From contig JAFADM010000121.1 in the NCBI GenBank assembly GCA_023424865.1, positions 1 through 11,815 of the forward strand: 11,815 nucleotides of DNA, written 5' to 3'. Origin of the DNA: Bacillota bacterium. GTDB taxonomy: Bacteria > Bacillota_A > Clostridia > DSM-8532. The translations under genes were made by a program, and so were the position numbers. Shown one piece after another: positions 1-6,618 of this stretch (position 1 is the first letter of the stretch; each line of letters opens with the position of its first letter). The notes below the pieces were generated by a model that saw only the letters and a list, made by a program, of their open reading frames with translations, was not told the DNA's origin and made no database searches.

Positions 1-50
1 GACAGGGCTCCCCAGATCATAACCCATTTCAGTGCTTTTCTTGTTGGCAT
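1..50 (-). CDS. N-terminal fragment of an unidentified, possibly membrane, protein (TerC-like?)
   Basis: An ATG at 50-48 opens a frame that runs off the window edge after 16 full codons, reading MPTRKALKWVMIWGAL. A GGAGG ribosome site lies seven bases upstream, and the DUF188 gene stops only 22 bases before it in the same direction, so it is probably the next gene of that operon. The basic start followed by a hydrophobic, Trp-containing stretch suits a first membrane segment. From memory the KAL-W pattern resembles the N terminus of TerC-family integral membrane proteins, but sixteen residues are too few to assign a family. The start codon and ribosome site lie inside a strong hairpin, described separately. 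Confidence 0.5.
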   Translation of the reverse strand, partial: MPTRKALKWVMIWGAL

Positions 51-72
51 AGGATTCCCTCCGGAATCCTAT
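49..72 (-). promoter_or_regulatory. Ribosome-site hairpin at the start of the leftmost gene
   Basis: Positions 49-58 and 63-72 are perfectly complementary, giving a 10-bp stem with a 4-nt loop. On the minus strand the loop is GGAG. The Shine-Dalgarno GGAGG therefore straddles the loop and first stem base, and the first two bases of the ATG close the stem. No U-run follows, so this is not a typical intrinsic terminator. It could tune or block translation of the partial gene. Its role is inferred from structure only. Confidence 0.5.
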
Positions 73-516
73 TTATGTTTGACCAAGAGAAAAAAGAACG
101 CTGCGAAGGGCCTTTTCAAAATTTTCATCATCCAGGGCGGAGCGTTTGCGCATATTGCCCGTTCGGCCCCCCGCCCGTCTGACCTTTTGTCCCAGATGCC
201 TTTCAAAGAGCAAGCGATCCATATTCTGGGAATTGTAAACAAGACCGTTCTGATTAAGGGCAGAAGCCCCCTTTCCCAGCGCCAGGGCGGCTACTCCATA
301 ATCCTGAGTAACCACCAGGTCCCCTTTTTGGGTACGGTTAATAAGAGCAATATCCGCGCCATCCCTCTCCCTATCCACCGTAACCACCTGGCTGTAGCCA
401 TCCTCCCATTCATGGCTGGTGTCCAGCACCATCACCACGGGGAGAGAACGCTCCCTGGCCACCCGTACAATGATCTCCTTTACCGGGCACGCGTCTGCGT
501 CAACATAAATGGTCAA
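73..516 (-). CDS. YaiI/YqxD family (DUF188) protein
   Basis: This is a small cytoplasmic protein of the DUF188 (YaiI/YqxD) family, whose biochemical function is unsettled; the family has been placed near PIN/NYN-type nuclease folds. The N terminus carries the family signature YVDADACPVK with conserved acidic residues and a cysteine. The C-terminal half has the RRAGGRTGNMRKRSALDDENF block, also typical. The length of about 147-150 aa is normal. A GTG at 525 overlaps the SecA stop by four bases, but its ribosome site would be too close. A TTG at 516 lies six bases after AGGGGTG and gives the usual family start MTIYVDADA, so I prefer it. Either start implies translational coupling to the SecA gene. 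Confidence 0.9.
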   Translation of the reverse strand: MTIYVDADACPVKEIIVRVARERSLPVVMVLDTSHEWEDGYSQVVTVDRERDGADIALINRTQKGDLVVTQDYGVAALALGKGASALNQNGLVYNSQNMDRLLFERHLGQKVRRAGGRTGNMRKRSALDDENFEKALRSVLFSLGQT

Positions 517-521
517 AAGCC

Positions 522-2843
522 TCACCCCTTCCGAAACAGTCCCTTGAATTTCTCCGCCAGAGTACGGATGCTGAACAGTGTGCCGCCCATAACAAGGCCT
601 ACCCCTTTGGATATCTGGCTTACCAGGTTATAGCTGTCAGACGATTCATCCATTAAATAGGTCCAGGTAGTGGAGGGCCCTACAAGACCCGGATCCTCCA
701 ATTGAGGGCCTTCTTCAGTCCAGACTGCCGCTTCCAGGGCTTCCTTAACCTGCTCCTCCAGCCCTTCTGCCATTTGGTCATAAGCCTCAATGGCCTGTCG
801 GTTGAATTCATCCACCGGATTCTTATTTCCAAGAGCTACCAAATGGATGCTTTCCTTGGTGGTATTCATAAAATCCAGATAGTCACGCCAGGAGGTGTTG
901 AGAATGCGCAGCAGGAGTTGGCGTGATGCAGCCTTCACCGTCTCTGTCCCCTTATTTTGACAAAGCTCCTCATACCATTCTTCCTGGGGTTCCTCCGGAA
1001 ATGCCGAGTCCTCCTCGTTAAGAAGGAGCTTCATCCGTCTCTCATAAATCAAACGCCGCTGCTGTTCCATAAGCATATTGTATTTAATGAGCTGGAGCCT
1101 GACGTCCGAATGATAGCCTTCAATACGCTTCTGTAGGAAAATAACCTCCTTGAGAATATAATCCGCCGTGATTTCACCGTTTTTATCCGCCTTTTTTCTG
1201 GCAGTTGAAAAGTCCGTTTCCTCCATACCGTACTTGGTAAAAATCTCATCCTCAAGGCTCACAAAGAAGCGGCTTTCACCAGGATCCCCCTGTCTTCCGG
1301 AACGGCCTCTGAGCTGATTATCGATACGCACGCTTTCATTGCGGCCGGTACCGATAACGTAAAGGCCTCCAAGCTCAATGAGCTGCTCTCTGTTGTCTCC
1401 TGTTTCGCCTCCCAGCTTGATATCAACACCCCGGCCCGCCATGTTTGTGGAAACCGTAACAGTTCCCAGCTTACCGGCATCTGCAATAACAGCTGCTTCC
1501 ATTTCGTCATTTTTGGCGTTGAGAACATTATGCGGTATTTTTCTTTCTTTAAGGGCTTCGGAAAGACGTTCCGACTCTTCCACGCTTCGGGTGCCGATGA
1601 GAACAGGCTGTCCCATTTCATGGCGTCGGACAATTTCATCAATAAGAGCCTTTTCCTTATTTTCCAGTGAATCAAACAGCCTGTCGCCCTCGTCTCTTCG
1701 AATGCAGGGCCGATGGGGAGGGATTTCCTCTATCTCCATATTGTAAAGCTCTTTAAACTCAAAAGCACCGCTTTTGGCCGTGCCGGTCATACCCGCTCTT
1801 TTAGGATAAAGGCTTAAAAAGTATTGTATAGGAATCTGCCCCATAACACTTCCCTTATCCTGGGGCACCAGCTTCTCCTTCAGCTCCACCGCAGTCTGTA
1901 TGGCATTTGGGAAAAGCCGCTTATAGGCAACCCGGCCCGTAAATTCATCCACCAGCTCAATGGCGCCGTTACGAACGATATAATGCTTGTCCCGGGAAAG
2001 AAGCACATAGGCATGGAGAGCCGCATTCAGAGCCGACAGCATTCCCAGGTTCTTATTGTCGTAAAGATCACCATTTTTGAGCTCACCTTCAACATAGGCC
2101 AGCCCGTCGTCCGTCAGGTAGATATTATTGGCATATTGATCGAAGGCGTAATGGGTTTCGGACTTCATGCACCGAACCAGCTCATCGGCTTTTCTGGCAA
2201 ATTCCTCGGTTTGCTCAAATTTTCCCGCAATAACCAGGGGAATTCGTGCTTCGTCGATCATAATAGAGTCGGCTTCATCCACAATGCACTTATTGAATGC
2301 CCTGTGAACAAGCTCCTCCTTTTTAAGGCACAGAAAATCCTTCAAGTAATCAAAGCCAGCTTCCTTGGCGGTTACATAAGTAATATCGCACAAATAAGCC
2401 CTGCGCCTTTCCTCAAGTGAAAGGCCCTCACCCACGAAGCCTACCGAAAAGCCCAGAAAATCATAAACCGGCCCCATCCAGCGGGCATCTCTTCGAGCCA
2501 GATAGTCATTAAAGGTTAAAATATGAACGCCCTTTTGGGTCCAGCCCAAAAGGCAGGCTGCCAGAACCGCCGACAGGGTTTTGCCCTCCCCCGTCTGCAT
2601 TTGTACAATTTTCTCCTCTGTAAGAGCTTTCGCAGCCATAAGCTGGGTATCAAAGGGTCTTTCTCCCAGGGTGCGAAAGGCGGCTTCGGAAGCCAGGGCA
2701 AAGGTTTCTGTCCGAAGGTCTTCCAGGCTCTCGCCTTTTATTGCTCTTTCTCTCAGCTGTTTGGCAAGGCTTTTGAGCTGTTCGTTCGAAAGGGAAGTGT
2801 AATCCGTTCCCATTATTTGCTGAACCATGAGGGGTGCTTTCAT
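522..2843 (-). CDS. secA2: Short, divergent SecA-family translocase ATPase (accessory SecA2-like)
   Basis: SecA is the ATPase that drives proteins through the SecYEG channel. The 773-aa product has the core in order: Walker A MQTGEGKT (82-89), Walker B VDEAD (188-192) followed by a DEAR-IPL motif, a preprotein cross-linking region (about 210-340), AGMTGTA (350-356), TNMAGRGVDIKLGG (466-479) and LRGRSGRQGD (511-520). It lacks the C-terminal zinc/SecB-binding tail of housekeeping SecA and ends in a basic amphipathic stretch. The usual DGLHQAIEAKE block reads NAIQTAVELKE and the usual MAGRGTD reads MAGRGVD. Length and divergence suggest an accessory SecA2-like paralogue, although a second SecA elsewhere cannot be seen. 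Its ATG directly follows the HD gene's TAA, and the next gene overlaps or abuts its stop. Confidence 0.85.
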   Translation of the reverse strand: MKAPLMVQQIMGTDYTSLSNEQLKSLAKQLRERAIKGESLEDLRTETFALASEAAFRTLGERPFDTQLMAAKALTEEKIVQMQTGEGKTLSAVLAACLLGWTQKGVHILTFNDYLARRDARWMGPVYDFLGFSVGFVGEGLSLEERRRAYLCDITYVTAKEAGFDYLKDFLCLKKEELVHRAFNKCIVDEADSIMIDEARIPLVIAGKFEQTEEFARKADELVRCMKSETHYAFDQYANNIYLTDDGLAYVEGELKNGDLYDNKNLGMLSALNAALHAYVLLSRDKHYIVRNGAIELVDEFTGRVAYKRLFPNAIQTAVELKEKLVPQDKGSVMGQIPIQYFLSLYPKRAGMTGTAKSGAFEFKELYNMEIEEIPPHRPCIRRDEGDRLFDSLENKEKALIDEIVRRHEMGQPVLIGTRSVEESERLSEALKERKIPHNVLNAKNDEMEAAVIADAGKLGTVTVSTNMAGRGVDIKLGGETGDNREQLIELGGLYVIGTGRNESVRIDNQLRGRSGRQGDPGESRFFVSLEDEIFTKYGMEETDFSTARKKADKNGEITADYILKEVIFLQKRIEGYHSDVRLQLIKYNMLMEQQRRLIYERRMKLLLNEEDSAFPEEPQEEWYEELCQNKGTETVKAASRQLLLRILNTSWRDYLDFMNTTKESIHLVALGNKNPVDEFNRQAIEAYDQMAEGLEEQVKEALEAAVWTEEGPQLEDPGLVGPSTTWTYLMDESSDSYNLVSQISKGVGLVMGGTLFSIRTLAEKFKGLFRKG

Positions 2844-3350
2844 TTATACGTCCTCTCTTTCATTTGCATTCAGGTACATGGATTCAAGCAGATTTCTGCC
2901 CCGGGCGGTTTTGAAATACTTCTGCCCCACAAGGGTGCAGGCCTCCCGGCTCATATTATCCTCGTGAATATTTACGATAAAATCCGCTTCTACAAGAATT
3001 TGAAAATCCAGACCGTCTATTTTACCGTAGCTGTGGTGATTTCCAACCAGATGACAAACCCTTTCAATAAGCGGCTCCGGGACATCCAACCCTTTAAGAA
3101 TAGCCCGGGCTATGGGCGGCCCCTCCTTTTCCTGGTAGGGACCTGCAGTGGATCCGTATTTGCGTTCCGCTTCCTTTATGCCGATATCATGTAAAACAGC
3201 AGCCATATCCAGGATCCGATTTTCTTCTTCATTTAAGGCTTCCGACGCACCGATTCCGCGAGCAAAGCCATAAACCTTAAGGGCATGGTTTATGCGGCGA
3301 ACATCGTTGTCAAAATAGCGAAGCATTTCATTAATTACTTTTCCAATCAT
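2844..3350 (-). CDS. HD-domain metal-dependent phosphohydrolase-like protein
   Basis: This 168-aa single-domain cytoplasmic protein belongs to the HD superfamily. The metal-binding pattern is visible as H22, the HD pair H54-D55 in VLHDIGI, H100, the H105-H106 pair in NHHSY, and D123 in VEADF. Such proteins often hydrolyse nucleotides or nucleotide second messengers, but the substrate here cannot be told from sequence. The ATG at 3350 has a good GGAGG seven bases upstream. The stop TAA is immediately followed by the SecA-family ATG with no gap, so the two genes are almost certainly co-translated from one mRNA. The upstream Crp/Fnr gene ends only 44 bases away and no terminator with a U-run lies between them. 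Confidence 0.88.
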   Translation of the reverse strand: MIGKVINEMLRYFDNDVRRINHALKVYGFARGIGASEALNEEENRILDMAAVLHDIGIKEAERKYGSTAGPYQEKEGPPIARAILKGLDVPEPLIERVCHLVGNHHSYGKIDGLDFQILVEADFIVNIHEDNMSREACTLVGQKYFKTARGRNLLESMYLNANEREDV

Positions 3351-3388
3351 GATCGAACCTCCGTAAAGCCCTTTGCCTGCCTTTCAGC

Positions 3389-3404
3389 CGACGGTCAGCC
3401 GTCG
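3389..3404 (-). other. Small hairpin over the Crp/Fnr stop codon
   Basis: CGACGG and CCGTCG form a 6-bp stem around a 4-nt loop, with the regulator's TGA stop inside the structure. No T-rich tract follows, so it is not a convincing intrinsic terminator. It may only slow RNA decay or have no function. Confidence 0.35.
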
Positions 3405-4093
3405 TATAAATCAGCGGAAACCGCCTCCAGGGCTTTTCTGTCAAGTACGGTGAACCCGCCTTTTTCTCTTTTTAATATGTTTTCCTCGCAAAAGTGATTG
3501 ATAACTCTTAATAAATGCCGGTAGCTTGTTCCCAAAAGCTCCGCCAGCTGTGTCAAATTACACTTGAATACCGCTTTCTCCTCCTGGTCTCCTTCATCGC
3601 AGGAAAGTGTTGCCAGGACATAGGAGGCCAAACGGTTTTCCAGGGAATAAAGCAAATTGATGGCACTGCTTTTGGAAAAGGTACTGAGCTTATCGGCAAG
3701 GCTGGCAAGGGTACATTGCAAAAAAGCCGTGTCCTCTCGGCAGTTGGCGCGGACAAAGGACATGGGCAGGGCCAATACGCTGGAGTGAGTTATAGTCTGG
3801 ATGCTGCAGGTTGCTTTATCCCCATTGAGCATTTCCACTTCACCGATAAGCTTTAACGGATGATAAAAACGAAGCATGAGGGTTTTTCCGTTTTTTAAGG
3901 GAGTGAAAACCTTGGCGGTGCCTTCTACAAAAAACATAAAAAAATCCAGATCATCCCCGCAGTTGACAATAAACTCATTTTTGCGATAGATAAAAAGCTG
4001 CATTTGTTCAAAAACGTCGCATTTAAACAGCTTTTGTATGCCGTAGGCATCCATGTATTTTTTTATAAGACTTCCATCCTTCAGCTTTTGCAT
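3395..4093 (-). CDS. Crp/Fnr family transcriptional regulator, YeiL-like
   Basis: This 232-aa DNA-binding regulator has an N-terminal cyclic-nucleotide-binding-type beta barrel (about 25-125), a dimerisation helix (about 125-160) and a C-terminal winged helix-turn-helix (about 165-215). The recognition helix region reads LGTSYRHLLRVINHF, a pattern I associate with the YeiL branch. The cAMP-contacting Arg-Ser pair of Crp is missing (the segment reads ATCSIQT), so cAMP is unlikely to be the ligand. Eight cysteines are scattered along the chain without the Fnr N-terminal cluster, so redox sensing is possible but unproven. The start has GGAGG nearby and a TATAAT upstream. The divergent neighbours are two YdcZ-type transporters, the likely targets. 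Confidence 0.9.
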   Translation of the reverse strand: MQKLKDGSLIKKYMDAYGIQKLFKCDVFEQMQLFIYRKNEFIVNCGDDLDFFMFFVEGTAKVFTPLKNGKTLMLRFYHPLKLIGEVEMLNGDKATCSIQTITHSSVLALPMSFVRANCREDTAFLQCTLASLADKLSTFSKSSAINLLYSLENRLASYVLATLSCDEGDQEEKAVFKCNLTQLAELLGTSYRHLLRVINHFCEENILKREKGGFTVLDRKALEAVSADLYDG

Positions 4094-4113
4094 GGTATCC
4101 TCCCCGTTTTTCT

Positions 4114-4143
4114 ATTATACACAACATGACATATGTCATACAA
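4114..4143 (-). promoter_or_regulatory. Promoter of the Crp/Fnr gene
   Basis: A perfect TATAAT lies at 4119-4114 on the minus strand. A poor -35, TTGTAT, lies at 4143-4138 with an 18-nt spacer. The palindromic operator at 4126-4139 sits inside this spacer, so a bound regulator would block the polymerase. That is the classic layout for negative autoregulation. Confidence 0.55.
4126..4139. promoter_or_regulatory. Crp/Fnr-type operator palindrome
   Basis: ATGAC-ATAT-GTCAT is a perfect 14-bp palindrome in the 105-bp divergent intergenic region. Its 5-N4-5 layout matches the established spacing of Crp/Fnr family sites such as TTGAT-N4-ATCAA. Its position beside a Crp/Fnr gene makes that protein the natural binder. 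For the rightward transporter genes its centre lies about 41-43 bp upstream of the start predicted by a weak -10 (TAAGGT, 4163-4168), the usual class II activator position. The -10 assignment is tentative. Confidence 0.65.
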
Positions 4144-4198
4144 GGGCTGCCTTTCTATGTGGTAAGGTTAATGATGTCAAACCAAAGGAGGTTTAAAC

Positions 4199-4624
4199 AT
4201 GCTGCTCTATTTTCTCTCAGGTATAAGCGGTGTCTTTGTCGGTATTATGGTGCTTTTCAACGGTGTGCTTTCAGGTCGCCTGGGAAACCTTTTTTCCAAT
4301 GTTCTGATACATGGCGTTGGTCTGGTTGTTATATCTCTCATTTGTATACTTGGACGGTATCGATTTAAAAATTTAAAGAAGGTACCCCTCTATCTTTTTG
4401 CAGGAGGCTTTATTGGCATTTATACCGTTCTTGCCACCAATGCCGCCTATGCTGAACTGGGAGCAGCCATGGCTATGCTTTTAGGGCTGGCAGGCCAGTT
4501 TTTCTTTTCCCTTATTCTTGATCATTTTGGCCTTTTCGGAACTCCAAAGGTTGCCTTCAGCAAAAAGAATATTCTGCCCCTTCTTTTTATCGGAGCAGGT
4601 CTTGTTGCTGTAGCTTTCGGCTGA
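4199..4624 (+). CDS. YdcZ-type (DUF606) small DMT-superfamily membrane transporter, first of a pair
   Basis: This 141-aa integral membrane protein has about five hydrophobic helices: residues 1-25, 33-52, 62-82, 87-110 and 125-141. It matches the DUF606/YdcZ family, a half-size branch of the drug/metabolite transporter superfamily that is often encoded as adjacent pairs. The early LSGISGVFVGIMVLFNGVLSGRLGN stretch and GFIGIYTVLATNAAYAELGAAMAM are family-like. Substrates are unknown. The ATG follows a near-perfect AAAGGAGG (4184-4191) by seven bases. A second family member starts 63 bases downstream, so the two probably form a heteromeric carrier. Control is probably by the divergent Crp/Fnr protein. 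Confidence 0.88.
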   Translation: MLLYFLSGISGVFVGIMVLFNGVLSGRLGNLFSNVLIHGVGLVVISLICILGRYRFKNLKKVPLYLFAGGFIGIYTVLATNAAYAELGAAMAMLLGLAGQFFFSLILDHFGLFGTPKVAFSKKNILPLLFIGAGLVAVAFG

Positions 4625-4687
4625 ATTAAACAAACGCTTCTCATTCGTATCCCTTACCTCACTTCTTTTTTAGAAAGGACGAACACA

Positions 4688-5185
4688 ATGAACGGCTTTA
4701 CCCTTTTAATCGGGCTTGCAGCACTATTATCCGGATTGTCCATTCTTTTAAACCGTGTTTTCAATGCCCGGCTGGCCGAGCATATCGGTGTTTTTCAAAG
4801 CACGCTGATAAATTATATTACCGGTATTTCTCTCTCCCTTGTACTCTTTATTGTTCTGGGCAACGGCAGTCAAATCCCTGCAGGAGGCGGCCTCCCATTT
4901 TGGGCTTATTTAGGGGGCGCACTGGGCGTAGTGGTCATTGCCCTTAACAACTTTATATCTAGTAAAATTTCCAACTTTTCCTTTACTTTGCTTAACTTTG
5001 TGGGCCAGGTAAGCTGCGGCTTTATCATTGACCGTTTTCAGGGAATTGAACTCTCTACGGTGAAAGTAATTGGCTGCCTCTTAATTGTAACGGGTCTGGC
5101 CATTCATATGTTCTTAAACCGCAGGCCGGAACAGAAGCTTCCGTCAAGCATACAAACCACAACCCCTGACAGCACCGGAAACTAG
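4688..5185 (+). CDS. YdcZ-type (DUF606) small DMT-superfamily membrane transporter, second of a pair
   Basis: This 165-aa membrane protein has about five predicted helices (residues 3-22, 36-58, 70-90, 95-113 and 123-142) and a polar tail of about 20 residues rich in Pro, Thr and Ser. It is similar in fold and early motif (GLAALLSGLSILLNRVFNARLAEHIG) to the preceding gene, but shares little direct sequence with it, as expected for two halves of a dual-gene DUF606 transporter. The ribosome site GAAAGGAC lies upstream of the ATG. No promoter or terminator is evident in the 63-base gap, so it is probably co-transcribed with the first half. Confidence 0.87.
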   Translation: MNGFTLLIGLAALLSGLSILLNRVFNARLAEHIGVFQSTLINYITGISLSLVLFIVLGNGSQIPAGGGLPFWAYLGGALGVVVIALNNFISSKISNFSFTLLNFVGQVSCGFIIDRFQGIELSTVKVIGCLLIVTGLAIHMFLNRRPEQKLPSSIQTTTPDSTGN

Positions 5186-5324
5186 TAATAATTACTACTG
5201 CATTTTCAATTCGTTATGTTGTATGATAGATCTAAATGAAGAAAGTTTTTTTGTTAAACTTCATCAAGCAAAGGATAAACAAAACATCCATTATTTGCTT
5301 TCCTATACTGGAAGGGGTTTTTAC

Positions 5325-5906
5325 GTGAACGTCATCATGCATTTGCTGTTTTCCGGTTCGGTTCGGAAAATAGTGAAGGAAACGCAAGGGATCAAGCTTA
5401 ACCGTTTAGGTTTTATGATAGGCAACATCCTGCCGGACATCAGAAAGTATTACAATGACTACCCTCACTATTACAATAAGTCCTTCGCATTTTTACAGGA
5501 TCGTAAGGATCGACTTATGCAGCGTCACCCCCTTGATACGCGTTTTTCAAACTATTGCTTTGCAAGGGATCTGGGGGTTATCAATCATTATCTTGCCGAC
5601 TATTTCTGCCATGCCCATTCGGAAAAATATAACGGAAACATAGCCGTTCACAGCCTATATGAGCTCTTTATGATTGTGGGTTACAGAAGGGGCCTTCGTA
5701 TGGCCAGAGAACTCGTACAAGAGAGTAAGCAGCCCCTTACCCCTCAGGAATTTCATTTATGGGTACCAAGGCTTATTGCCAATTATGAAAAACAAAAACC
5801 CGGCTTTTCCAATGATATCTGCCATGCCTTGTATGCCGGTGTACTTATAAGTGTCTGCGCCATCGTATACGCAGAGTATTATTCCTTTAATCCTGTGGTG
5901 GCTTAA
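5325..5906 (+). CDS. Zinc-dependent phospholipase C-like family protein
   Basis: The 193-aa product resembles a clostridial family related to zinc-dependent phospholipase C. The recognisable parts are an N terminus around NVIMHLLFSG, GIKLNRLGFMIGNILPDI, and a histidine- and acid-rich core, INHYLADYFCHAHSEKYNGN, followed by AVHSLYELFM. His, Asp and Glu in the core are the likely metal ligands. No signal peptide is seen, so secretion is doubtful and the substrate unknown. The frame is open from an ATG at 5223, but that codon has no ribosome site. The GTG at 5325 follows GAAGGGG by seven bases and gives the family-like MNVIMH start, so I chose it. A strong terminator follows at 6003-6043. Confidence 0.8.
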   Translation: MNVIMHLLFSGSVRKIVKETQGIKLNRLGFMIGNILPDIRKYYNDYPHYYNKSFAFLQDRKDRLMQRHPLDTRFSNYCFARDLGVINHYLADYFCHAHSEKYNGNIAVHSLYELFMIVGYRRGLRMARELVQESKQPLTPQEFHLWVPRLIANYEKQKPGFSNDICHALYAGVLISVCAIVYAEYYSFNPVVA

Positions 5907-5937
5907 TCGCCCGATACAGAAAATAAGAGCCGACTTT

Positions 5938-6004
5938 GGTAGTCCGCCATAAGACAGCATCAAAACTAAACTGCTTATGGGCACTGCCAGATAAGATGTT
6001 TAAA
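5938..6004 (+). repeat. Left copy of a long inverted repeat bracketing the AraC/PNPOx-fold genes
   Basis: Positions 5938-5957 match 7787-7806 exactly on the opposite strand (20/20). A second conserved block, TTATGGGC-ACTGCCA (5975-5989), matches 7752-7767 with one extra base there. A third, ATGTTTAAA (5996-6004), matches ATGTCTAAA at 7745-7737. The unit begins GGTAG and its two main blocks are imperfectly complementary, so it can form a hairpin by itself. It starts 31 bases after the phospholipase C-like stop. No obvious target-site duplication is seen. Confidence 0.75.
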
Positions 6005-6043
6005 AACCAGTGCAGCGTTCAGTTTGAACGCTGCACTGGTTTT
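6003..6043. terminator. Bidirectional intrinsic terminator with perfect 19-bp stem
   Basis: Positions 6003-6021 and 6025-6043 are perfect complements around a GTT loop. The stem has a GC-rich centre with A-rich and T-rich feet, so T-tracts exist on both strands. It lies between convergent genes and should end transcription of both the phospholipase C-like gene (plus) and the PNPOx-fold gene (minus). Confidence 0.85.
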
Positions 6044-6101
6044 CGCTTTGCCGAGAAAACTCATTCTTATTTTTATCTAGTAAAGCATTGACGCATAAGA
6101 A

Positions 6102-6593
6102 TTAAAAAATGCCTCCGTTTTCCATATCCGTCTTATTCACAAAATCCATATGGTATAGTTTTTCCCAATGATTAATGTTTAATGTTCCCTTAGTGAGACG
6201 GATTGCTAAAATGCAACAGTTTTCATCCTTTTCATTATTTGCCATATCGTACCATGCAGCAAAAGCTGTACGGAGCTTGGTTCTTATTTCGGCGTTATTT
6301 GGATCAAGCACCCAACCGAGGTTTTCACCTACGCCATTAGCGGTGAACATCTCTAAACAGCCCGCGACCGAAACTTCCGGATTTTGCAGAATTTGCTGCA
6401 TTTTATTTGATTTGCTATGTGTTACAACATAAAACATGCCATCCTCATAATAGGCGTCCACACTACGGACAACAGGGCGTGGCATTCCGTTGGCGCCCGG
6501 CTCCCGTGCAATCGTCGCGAGGGAAATAATATTGTCTTTGCCATTTCCGAACTTTTCTTCGATTAATTTTAATCCTTCTTCGAAATTACTCAT
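6102..6593 (-). CDS. Pyridoxamine 5'-phosphate oxidase-fold (FMN-binding split barrel) protein
   Basis: This 163-aa cytoplasmic protein looks like the PNPOx-like split-barrel family that binds FMN or F420-type cofactors or haem. The first barrel strands are visible as IISLATIAREPGANGMPRPVVRSVDAYYEDGMFYVVTHSKSNKMQQILQNPEVSVAG (about 22-78), which has the usual order: small-molecule pocket, GMFYVVT strand, SNKMQQI helix and NPEVSV strand. It is not clearly the vitamin B6 enzyme PdxH, and the substrate is unknown. The ATG has GGAGG eight bases upstream. The AraC-family gene ends 25 bases before it, so the two form an operon. Transcription should stop at the 6003-6043 hairpin. Confidence 0.85.
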   Translation of the reverse strand: MSNFEEGLKLIEEKFGNGKDNIISLATIAREPGANGMPRPVVRSVDAYYEDGMFYVVTHSKSNKMQQILQNPEVSVAGCLEMFTANGVGENLGWVLDPNNAEIRTKLRTAFAAWYDMANNEKDENCCILAIRLTKGTLNINHWEKLYHMDFVNKTDMENGGIF

Positions 6594-6618
6594 TTGCTTT
6601 TCCTCCAGTATTAATAAT

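Noticed and set aside
79..633. 184-codon plus-strand frame
   Set aside because: Antisense to the DUF188 gene and the SecA-like 3' end; its composition follows the opposite strand.
1824..2420. 198-codon plus-strand frame
   Set aside because: Antisense to the conserved SecA-like motor domain; no ribosome site or recognisable motif.
2523..3194. 223-codon plus-strand frame
   Set aside because: It lies antisense across the start of the SecA-like gene and most of the HD gene, both strongly supported by motifs; no family features are seen in its product.
3389..3404. Terminator between the Crp/Fnr gene and the HD gene
   Set aside because: The hairpin is short and no T-run follows it, so it does not separate the two genes convincingly.
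4126..4368. 80-codon plus-strand frame starting in the divergent intergenic region
   Set aside because: It starts inside the operator palindrome without a ribosome site and overlaps the first YdcZ-type gene in another frame.
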